21,145 bases of DNA from Bacillota bacterium (GTDB lineage: Bacteria; Bacillota; Clostridia; Oscillospirales; Ruminococcaceae), in assembly GCA_023460035.1 (NCBI GenBank), contig JAEWRN010000017.1, positions 1-21,145 on the forward strand. Direction: 5' to 3'. The first letter of the stretch is position 1. Every line of letters starts with the position of its first letter. Shown one piece after another: positions 7,575 through 13,506 of this stretch. The notes below the pieces were generated by a model, which ran no database searches, was not told the origin of the DNA, and was given only the letters and a program-made list of their open reading frames with translations. The translations under genes and the position numbers were made by a program.

Positions 7575-8152
7575 CATTCCCCCTCCTTCTCCCACACAAT
7601 TTCGCCGTCTCGTTTAAAGCAGCGGTACGGGAACGGCTTCACCTCAATAATTGCGTGGTCCTGCTTGGTAGCGGGCAGGCTGCAGGCCGCCACAGCCAGC
7701 ACCTCGTCGCCGCTGTTGATGATGCGGTGCGCGTAGTGGCCGCTGATGTAATGCAGTGAGCCGGGGTAGACCTGTTCGGCGTAAAAATCGTCCGCGCCAT
7801 CCCAAAACAGCAGGTAGCCGGTACCGGCAAGGCCATAATAGTACTCGTCGCAGTTGGGGTCGATATGGAAATGCCCGTGGGTCATGGCGCATTCGCCGTT
7901 TACGGTAAACGGGTTGATGTAGGTAATGCCCCATTGCAGGTTACCCATCACGAAATCCTTGCGGTGAAAATTCTGGTTTGCCACCCGGTAGGCAATGCCC
8001 TCCGGGTCAAACTCTTTCAGGGCTTCTTCGTATTTGTATACGCCGCCAAGCTCGCTGTATTTCTTTTCGCGCCACACGACATTTTGCCCGGACAGCGTGC
8101 AATCCCCCGTAAACTGCTGCACGGCCTTCGGCTCTCTAATCCAGTCGTTCAT
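7574..8152 (-). CDS. Cupin-type glucose-6-phosphate isomerase
   Basis: A 192-residue metal-dependent isomerase of the cupin GPI family (PF06560), unrelated to the ordinary Pgi, best known from Euryarchaeota and scattered in Firmicutes. It interconverts glucose-6-phosphate and fructose-6-phosphate. The signature MTHGHFHIDPNCDEYYYGLAG is at 90-110; His94, His96, Glu103 and His142 match the Pyrococcus furiosus metal ligands (88, 90, 97, 136) with identical spacing. The start ATG shares ATGA with the stop of the upstream fusion gene, and its own stop overlaps manA, so the three isomerase genes are translationally coupled. Within amino-sugar salvage it could feed fructose-6P to glucose-6P, or it may act on another phosphosugar. 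Confidence 0.93.
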   Translation of the reverse strand: MNDWIREPKAVQQFTGDCTLSGQNVVWREKKYSELGGVYKYEEALKEFDPEGIAYRVANQNFHRKDFVMGNLQWGITYINPFTVNGECAMTHGHFHIDPNCDEYYYGLAGTGYLLFWDGADDFYAEQVYPGSLHYISGHYAHRIINSGDEVLAVAACSLPATKQDHAIIEVKPFPYRCFKRDGEIVWEKEGE

Positions 8153-10017
8153 TCTTCTTCCCCCTCAATGCCAAACTGCGCTTCATAGCCCTCTTTCAGC
8201 ATGGTCTTATGCACCACACAGGGCTGGTAACCGGTGTTTTCAATCACATAATCGGTGATTGACGCGGGCACGACCACGATGTCCAAAAACTTTTGGTCAT
8301 AGTAAAAATCCGGGTTTGATTTCGAATATACCCGCACGTTTTCGCCGTCCACCAGCGTCAACACGGTAAACTGCCCGTTGTTTGAAAACTCGGCTTTGGC
8401 GTGGGTATCCATGAATACATTTTTGGTCATGTAATACATCAGGTCGGTCTTGCCCAGAATAAACTGCTGCCAGCCCTCGCCCTGCCCGTCCGGGATGGGG
8501 TCAAACGCAATGTTCTCGCGCACCCAGCCGGTATCGCGCTCGGTGTGCAGTGCCCTTTCGCCCATTGCGCTGTGGATGGGCCGCCGGTTGCCGTCGGTGT
8601 CCACCCGGTTATAGTCGTACATTTTATAGGTGTACGAGCCGATGGTCAGCGAGCCCAGCTCTAAAATCAGCTGGCCGCGGCCCGAGGCGTGGATGGTGCC
8701 GCCGGGCAGCATGACCTGCCGGCCCGGGGCAGAGTCGAGATAGTTGACGTATTTCATGTAGTCCACATCGCCGCCGCCCTGCTCTGACTGCTTGATGAGC
8801 CCGATGAATTCTTGCGGGTCCTGCCCCGCGCGAAAGCCCACAAACGTTTTAGCCCCGTGGGCGGTTGCGATGACATAATAGGCTTCGTCCTGGCTGCCCT
8901 TTTCGCCGTACATGCTAGTGCAAAGGCTGCGTTCCGGGTGCACCTGCACCGACATGTTGCCGTCGGAATGATAGGTGTCGTCGTAGTTGAACCGAATGGG
9001 GAAATACCCCTTGAACGACTTGACGCACTGCGCACCCATCATTTGGGCGGCACATTTTTGGATGAACGTGAAAAACGGAAACTCCACCAGCTTGCCCGCG
9101 GCGTCCACCACGACGCTGACCTCCATTGGGATCATGTCAAACACCCAGGCAATATTTTTATATTCCATCGGCAGATGGCGCGCCTTACGGATGAATTCGC
9201 CGCCCCAGATACCCTCAAGGTACACCGGCTTTGTGCGAAACGGGTACTGCACCAGTGTGCCCAAAATGGCGGCCATGGTGTTGCCGGTCATCAAAATAAA
9301 ATCCGCGTCATGGTCTGCCGCAATATAATAAGCAAGCCGGTCGCTGTTCAGCAGGGCTTTGCGGTTTTTCAAAATAATTTCAAAATCAACATAATAGTTG
9401 CGGCGCATCAGCTCTTTAAACGGGCGCGGTGTCTGGTCGCCCACATTAATAAGCCGCCCTTCCCGCGCGCGGATTGCCGCGGTTTTGGGTGTCACATCAA
9501 GGTAAATGCATACCTGTACCACGTTTTGCAGCGGGGCCGACGTGCTGCCAAACCCGCTGAGCAAAACCACCGTGCCCGCGGGCACCGCAGCAAGCGCGCC
9601 GTGCAGCGCCGCCAGCTTTTGCGCGTCAAAAAAGTCGGCAAAACTGCCCTCAAACAGCCGCCCAAACAGCAGCACGGGGTCTTCGTCGTAATTCAGCGGC
9701 AGCGATTCCTGCAGCATTTCGTCCAGCTGGGCCACCGGTTTATACACTTCGTCCATCGCATGGCGCACCACGGCAACACCGCGCTGGCTCAGGTTTTGGG
9801 CCAGCGCACCGCACAAATCGTCAAACTGGGCCGACGCATACCCGTCAATGGCAACCACAACCCCGCCGTTTTTGCTGCGCGCCGCCAACTCTTTTGCAAG
9901 GCGGGCAGCCGCTGCAACCGTGCCAAAGGTCAAATCGTCAATGGCGCTTTGGGCAAGATGCGGGTGGTTCACCGCGTGGGGGTCGTCGTAGGCAAGGGGC
10001 TTAAACATAAAACTCAT
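8149..10017 (-). CDS. Fusion of a P-loop kinase-like domain and a mannose-6-phosphate isomerase-like domain
   Basis: A 622-residue two-domain protein. Residues about 50-240 resemble the uridine kinase/phosphoribulokinase fold: VVVAIDGYASAQFDD stands where the P-loop should be, RHAMDEVYKP matches the HxDDFY substrate segment, and VCIYLDVTP and AIRAREGRL follow. The GK[ST] of Walker A is absent, so kinase activity is doubtful. Residues about 265-610 are a class I mannose-6-phosphate isomerase, with VYLEGIWGGEFIR at the start, putative zinc ligands Gln358 and His360 in MSVQVHPERS, Glu378 in SQDEAYYV, and His443 in LPGGTIHASG. Proteins of this architecture occur in Firmicutes, usually labelled mannose-6-phosphate isomerase. 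The ribosome binding site AAAGGA is unusually far (about 13 nt) from the ATG at 10017. It is the first gene after the terminator that follows the EIIBC gene. Confidence 0.85.
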   Translation of the reverse strand: MSFMFKPLAYDDPHAVNHPHLAQSAIDDLTFGTVAAAARLAKELAARSKNGGVVVAIDGYASAQFDDLCGALAQNLSQRGVAVVRHAMDEVYKPVAQLDEMLQESLPLNYDEDPVLLFGRLFEGSFADFFDAQKLAALHGALAAVPAGTVVLLSGFGSTSAPLQNVVQVCIYLDVTPKTAAIRAREGRLINVGDQTPRPFKELMRRNYYVDFEIILKNRKALLNSDRLAYYIAADHDADFILMTGNTMAAILGTLVQYPFRTKPVYLEGIWGGEFIRKARHLPMEYKNIAWVFDMIPMEVSVVVDAAGKLVEFPFFTFIQKCAAQMMGAQCVKSFKGYFPIRFNYDDTYHSDGNMSVQVHPERSLCTSMYGEKGSQDEAYYVIATAHGAKTFVGFRAGQDPQEFIGLIKQSEQGGGDVDYMKYVNYLDSAPGRQVMLPGGTIHASGRGQLILELGSLTIGSYTYKMYDYNRVDTDGNRRPIHSAMGERALHTERDTGWVRENIAFDPIPDGQGEGWQQFILGKTDLMYYMTKNVFMDTHAKAEFSNNGQFTVLTLVDGENVRVYSKSNPDFYYDQKFLDIVVVPASITDYVIENTGYQPCVVHKTMLKEGYEAQFGIEGEEE

Positions 10018-10046
10018 ACTTCATCAATTTCCTTTCCAGGGCAAAT

Positions 10047-10088
10047 AAAAAAGGGCCGCCCCGCCCCTGAATGGGAGGGGGCGGCCCT
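10047..10088 (-). terminator. Intrinsic terminator between the EIIBC gene and the isomerase genes
   Basis: An 11-bp perfect stem (AGGGCCGCCCC at 10052-10062 with GGGGCGGCCCT at 10078-10088) with a partly paired interior is followed, reading on the minus strand, by a run of six Ts. It sits 28 nt after the EIIBC stop and about 30 nt before the fusion gene, leaving no room for an ordinary promoter between them. Confidence 0.88.
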
Positions 10089-10115
10089 GCTAGACAAACT
10101 TTAGCCGCACAGACC

Positions 10116-11489
10116 TTAATTTTCTTCCTCGAAGTTGTTGAGGTTTTGCTGTTTCGCGCCAACCGCATAGGTAAACAGGAAACCGCAGAGAATCGAAATC
10201 AGGTAGCCAATCAGGTAAACAACCGGGTTGATGTTGACCAGCGTGCCCAGAATGCCCGACACGTTGATGGTGATGGCACCCTGCTTAAAGAACCCAAGGA
10301 ACATACCGCCCACGGCGGCGCCGGCGCAAGCCGTAAAGAACACGCGGCCCAGCGGCAGCGACACACCAAAGATCAGCGGTTCGCCAATGCCCAGAATACC
10401 TGCGGGCAAACCGCCTTTAACCGCGCGGCCCAACCCCTTGTTTTTGCGGTACTTGACAAGCAATGCAATGGCAGCACCCACCTGGCCGCCGCCCGCCATG
10501 GAGTTAAAGGCATACAGCGGGGTGTAGCCAAGGGTTTGAATGAGGGTCGTGTGCACCGGGATGAGCCCGTGGTGCATACCGGTCATCACCAGCGGCAGGA
10601 ACGCGAAGGCAATCACTGCGCCGCCGATGGGGCCCGCCGTATTGAACAGCCACAGCAGACCTGCGGTGATGATATCCATCACGAAGCCAAGCACCGGCTG
10701 CAACACAAACATGGTCAGCAAGCCGACGACCACAATGGCGCCAAGGCTGGGCAGGTGTACTTTCAGTGCGTCCGGGGTGCGTTTTTTAATCCAGCGCTCT
10801 ACAATGGCAATCAAAGCGCCGGCTGCCAGTGCAGACAGTGTGCCGCCGCGGCCATTGGTAAAGGTGAGGCCCAAAAAGCCCATCGACGCACCGGCAAGGC
10901 CGCCAAGGTTAATGACAATGCCGCCTGCGACGAGGCCAAGATACGGGTTGCCGCCCATGACCTTACAGGCCGACATGGCCACCGCAATGTTGAGGTAAGT
11001 AAAAAAGGTGCCGCACAATACCGCAAAGGCCGCCATAAACATCGACCCGCCGTCTGCAACGGCCGCCGGGTTGAAGAACTGCGAGCCGGTGAGGTTGAAA
11101 ATCAATACAAAAATCTGCTTAAAGCCGAACAGCAAGCCGGAGCCTGCGAAGATGGGCACCAGCGGTGCAAATACCTTTGCAAAAAATTCAAACACACCGG
11201 TGGCGTTTTTCTTTTGCATCAGTGCACCGGTGTTTTCTGTCACATGCACGCCCATGGTTTTAATTTCGCCGCAAACTTCGTCCGCAACACCCGGGCCTAA
11301 AACGACCTGCGGCTCTTCGGGCGAGCCAAGCACTTTTAAAACGCCCTTTAGCTTGGACAGCTCTTCGCGGTTGACTTTGCTGGCATCCTTTACGACCACG
11401 CGCAGGCGGGTCATACAGTTTTCCAGTGCGGTGATATTATCCGGGCCACCCAGATATTCAAGAATCTTGCCGGAGATGGATTCGCTCAT
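10116..11489 (-). CDS. murP: PTS EIIBC component, MurP-like
   Basis: Membrane permease and phosphotransferase of the glucose/sucrose PTS superfamily, 457 residues. The EIIB domain (about 1-80) has the phosphorylated Cys25 in ENCMTRLRV and QVVLGPGVAD, both close to E. coli MurP. The EIIC domain (about 100-445) has about ten hydrophobic segments and the substrate-binding GIGEPLIFGVSLPLG. There is no EIIA domain; the EIIA at 2215-2661 probably supplies it. The ATG at 11489 follows AAGGAGTG; the longer frame to 11555 has no support. With murQ, mupG and a murR-like gene in the same locus, MurNAc or MurNAc-GlcNAc is the best substrate guess, but other EIIBC substrates such as glucosides or trehalose are not excluded. 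A good promoter lies about 100 nt upstream. Confidence 0.88.
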   Translation of the reverse strand: MSESISGKILEYLGGPDNITALENCMTRLRVVVKDASKVNREELSKLKGVLKVLGSPEEPQVVLGPGVADEVCGEIKTMGVHVTENTGALMQKKNATGVFEFFAKVFAPLVPIFAGSGLLFGFKQIFVLIFNLTGSQFFNPAAVADGGSMFMAAFAVLCGTFFTYLNIAVAMSACKVMGGNPYLGLVAGGIVINLGGLAGASMGFLGLTFTNGRGGTLSALAAGALIAIVERWIKKRTPDALKVHLPSLGAIVVVGLLTMFVLQPVLGFVMDIITAGLLWLFNTAGPIGGAVIAFAFLPLVMTGMHHGLIPVHTTLIQTLGYTPLYAFNSMAGGGQVGAAIALLVKYRKNKGLGRAVKGGLPAGILGIGEPLIFGVSLPLGRVFFTACAGAAVGGMFLGFFKQGAITINVSGILGTLVNINPVVYLIGYLISILCGFLFTYAVGAKQQNLNNFEEEN

Positions 11490-11591
11490 AACAACTACAC
11501 TCCTTTTTTGATTTTCGTATTTTGTGGCCGGCATCGCCGGTATGTTGCCTTGCATATCCGCGTTGCTTGCAAAGCAATTAATTTCAATATC

Positions 11592-11620
11592 AGATTAACA
11601 AAAATGAAATTTATTTGCAA
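11592..11620 (-). promoter_or_regulatory. Sigma-A-like promoter for the EIIBC gene
   Basis: Reading on the minus strand, TTGCAA (11615-11620) and TAATCT (11592-11597) are separated by exactly 17 nt. Transcription would begin near 11585, giving a leader of roughly 95 nt. The spacer contains an operator-like TAAATTTCAT. The leader contains a small inverted repeat, TTGCTT and AAGCAA, at 11563-11577. Confidence 0.6.
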
Positions 11621-11727
11621 TTCACAATTTGGACAAACTTTAATCCCGTTATTTAAAGGATTCGTGCTTTCGCAAAATTTCATTTTTGACGGTATTGTAC
11701 ACAAAATCAAAAAAAACGCGCTATTTT

Positions 11728-11745
11728 TGAAATTTCGCGTTTTCA
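11728..11745. promoter_or_regulatory. TGAAA-N8-TTTCA inverted repeat, candidate operator
   Basis: TGAAA at 11728-11732 and TTTCA at 11741-11745 flank an 8-nt centre, 110 nt upstream of the EIIBC promoter -35. TGAAA/TTTCA half-sites are frequent in operators of RpiR-type regulators in Firmicutes, recalled as a general trend. Function is inferred. Confidence 0.35.
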
Positions 11746-11850
11746 ATGGCTTTATTGGCGTACTTTTTTGCTTTTTTTCAAAAGTATTTCACGCTGTTTT
11801 TATCTTGTTTTGTGGTGTATTTTCATTTTTAGGGTAGCATTTTGCAATTA

Positions 11851-11871
11851 TTTCAAAATTCTATTTTGAAA
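11851..11871. repeat. Perfect 9-bp inverted repeat with 3-nt spacer
   Basis: The arms TTTCAAAAT (11851-11859) and ATTTTGAAA (11863-11871) are exact reverse complements. A regulator site is more likely than a stable hairpin because the stem is almost entirely A-T. It is about 360 nt upstream of the EIIBC start. Confidence 0.55.
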
Positions 11872-12122
11872 CTTTTTGTTTTCTATTTTTTCCATTTTTA
11901 AAAATTTATTTCATTTTTATTCTTTAGCTTCCCTGCTTTTGCCACGCAGCCGGCAGGGGCCGGCAAACCCTGAAGCACTGTTTTGGGCTTGCATTTTTGC
12001 GCCGTACCGGCTTAAAGCAGGTGGCTTGGCACCTTTCTCTTTTCAAAATGCGTCCCGCACCTTACCGTGAATGCCACCCGTAACACAATGGGCTGTGGCT
12101 GTGTTTTAAAATAAGGTCAACA

Positions 12123-12164
12123 AAAAGAGACCGCAAAAGGGCATGCCTTTTTGCGGTCTCTTTT
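12123..12164 (-). terminator. Bidirectional-looking intrinsic terminator after the radical SAM gene
   Basis: A 20-bp stem with a single G-T position pairs AAAAGAGACCGC at the left with GCGGTCTCTTTT at the right, with GGC and GCC at the tip around a very small loop. On the minus strand it ends in a T run, 30 nt after the stop of the sulfatase-maturase gene. Confidence 0.9.
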
Positions 12165-12193
12165 AAATTGCCTTGCCTTGCCGGCAGCGCCAC

Positions 12194-13306
12194 TTACAGC
12201 GCGCCGGCAAGCAGCCTGCTGCCAATGTCGCACAGTGGTTGGCCAATGGTATCCAGCAGCTGCCGATAGCCGCAATACCCGTCGTCATCCACATACATGG
12301 CTTGTTGCAGGCGCTTACAGCCACCATGGCACAGCGCAAAGTAGCGGCACCCGGCGCAGGGTGCCGGCAGTTCGGCCCTGCTTTGCAAAAAGCCGGTATT
12401 TTTCAGTTGCTCTGCAATTTCGTGCAGCGGCTGGCGGGCAAGGTTACCGCCGTAATAGCGGTCCAGCACATAAAAATCACAGGGATACGCACCACCGTCT
12501 GCCTCTACAATATATTGCAGCTGGCAATAACCGTGCAGCCCACAGGCCGTTACCTCATGGCGTAGCAGCAAATTGACAATGTCGTCAAACAGTTTGACAC
12601 TGATATAGTTGCCTTTTTCTACTTCCGCCTTCCACAGCGCAAAAATGCTTTGGTAAAAGGCTGCAAACCGCTGCGGCGTCAGCGCCCATTCGTCCTGCTG
12701 CCCCTCCTCCAGCCTGCCAAGACAGGGGGTAAACTGCACATACTTTATTTTTAGTTGTAATAAGGTGTTCCATATCTTTTGCGGGTGCCGCGCAAGCTCG
12801 TTTGTCAGCGTACACAGGATGTTATACTCAACGCCCGCTTCATCCATGAGTTTTTTTGCCCTTACTACCTTTGTATAGGTACCGGCGCCGTTTTCATCTA
12901 CCCGGTACCGGTTATGTGCCTCGGCATAGCCGTCTAACGAAAGCCCCACCAAAAAGTGATGCTGCTTTAAAAACCGGCACCACGCTTCATCCAACTGCGA
13001 CCCGTTGGTTTGCAGCGCATACGACACCCGCACCCCCGGCCGCAACTGCTTTGCCAGCCGCGCAAACTCGGTAAAATAGCCCAGGCCCGCAAGGGTGGGC
13101 TCGCCGCCCTGAAACGCAACCGCAAGGGTGTCACCGTCGTTTAAATCGCAAAACAGGTTTTGCAGCACGGCTTTTGTAGTCTCTGTCGTCATAACGCCAT
13201 AGCTTTTTACTTCGCGCAGCGATGCAACATCGGCGTAAAAACAGTATTGACAGCGGTAATTGCACAGCCCGGACGCCGGCTTGATCATAACGGAAACCTG
13301 TTTCAT
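12194..13306 (-). CDS. Anaerobic sulfatase-maturating radical SAM/SPASM enzyme
   Basis: Anaerobic sulfatase-maturating enzymes oxidise an active-site Cys or Ser of a sulfatase to formylglycine using S-adenosylmethionine. The 370-residue product starts VSVMIKPASGLCNYRCQYC, with the SAM [4Fe-4S] cysteines Cys15, Cys19 and Cys22, then AFQGGEPTLAG at 64-74. The SPASM domain has Cys255, Cys261, Cys276, Cys317, Cys320, Cys326, Cys330 and Cys345, and Asp277 directly after Cys276; from memory these are nearly the same positions as in the characterised Clostridium perfringens enzyme, including its catalytic Asp277. AGGGGGC precedes the ATG at 13306. No sulfatase gene (CxPxR or SxPxR) is adjacent, so its client is elsewhere or it modifies another protein. 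It is monocistronic, with its own promoter and terminator. Confidence 0.93.
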   Translation of the reverse strand: MKQVSVMIKPASGLCNYRCQYCFYADVASLREVKSYGVMTTETTKAVLQNLFCDLNDGDTLAVAFQGGEPTLAGLGYFTEFARLAKQLRPGVRVSYALQTNGSQLDEAWCRFLKQHHFLVGLSLDGYAEAHNRYRVDENGAGTYTKVVRAKKLMDEAGVEYNILCTLTNELARHPQKIWNTLLQLKIKYVQFTPCLGRLEEGQQDEWALTPQRFAAFYQSIFALWKAEVEKGNYISVKLFDDIVNLLLRHEVTACGLHGYCQLQYIVEADGGAYPCDFYVLDRYYGGNLARQPLHEIAEQLKNTGFLQSRAELPAPCAGCRYFALCHGGCKRLQQAMYVDDDGYCGYRQLLDTIGQPLCDIGSRLLAGAL

Positions 13307-13365
13307 ATTGCCCCCTGCCCGGCACCCCCTGCCTGCCGCAGTATGCCTGTTGCTCTTTTAACATA

Positions 13366-13394
13366 ATTATAGCATGCCGCTGCGGGCGATACAA
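13366..13394 (-). promoter_or_regulatory. Extended -10 promoter of the radical SAM gene
   Basis: On the minus strand TTGTAT (13389-13394) and TATAAT (13366-13371) are 17 nt apart, with a TGC just before TATAAT making an extended -10. The leader would be about 50 nt. Confidence 0.75.
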
Positions 13395-13437
13395 TTCATG
13401 CCCTTTTTAATATGTATATCATGAATAACACATGAAT
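13394..13437. repeat. Three copies of ATTCATG/CATGAAT between divergent promoters
   Basis: ATTCATG at 13394-13400 and CATGAAT at 13420-13426 and 13431-13437. The two direct copies are 11 bp apart, one helical turn, and the first copy is inverted and overlaps the -35 of the radical SAM gene. This is the pattern of a binding site for a dimeric or cooperative regulator; no regulator is identified. Confidence 0.45.
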
Positions 13438-13452
13438 TTTTATTCGTTTTTG

Positions 13453-13482
13453 TTGACCAGCACCCCCGCTTTGTACTATACT
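13453..13482 (+). promoter_or_regulatory. Sigma-A-like promoter of the M20 amidohydrolase gene
   Basis: TTGACC at 13453-13458 and TATACT at 13477-13482 are separated by 18 nt; an overlapping ACTATA at 16 nt is also possible. Transcription would start near 13489, giving a leader under 20 nt before the ATG. Confidence 0.7.
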
Positions 13483-13506
13483 GGGCTTTGAAAAGAGGGA
13501 TGCAGC

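Larger units (their letters stand above)
11490..12193. other. Gene-free, AT-rich intergenic region
   Basis: No ORF here has a credible ribosome binding site or recognisable protein. The core, about 11560-11935, is dominated by A and T runs, in sharp contrast with the GC-rich genes around it. It contains the EIIBC promoter, several TGAAA/TTTCA half-sites and a perfect 9-bp inverted repeat at 11851-11871. About 11936-12110 returns to ordinary composition and holds a GC hairpin (GCCGGC at 11949-11954 and 11959-11964) but no riboswitch I recognise. The right end is the terminator of the radical SAM gene. Confidence 0.7.

Noticed and set aside
8812..10104. 430-codon plus-strand open frame
   Set aside because: It is antisense to the kinase-like/isomerase fusion gene, has no recognisable protein similarity and is explained by GC-rich codon bias.
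10071..11300. 409-codon plus-strand open frame
   Set aside because: Antisense shadow of the EIIBC gene; its sequence is the low-complexity, charged type typical of reverse frames.
11508..11837. 109-codon plus-strand frame in the AT-rich gap
   Set aside because: Composed of Phe/Ile/Lys from A/T runs, begins inside the 5' region of the EIIBC gene's leader and has no family similarity.
11936..12110. Possible riboswitch or structured RNA in the 3' part of the intergenic region
   Set aside because: A few short GC hairpins exist, but no known riboswitch core could be matched and no expression platform faces a gene here.
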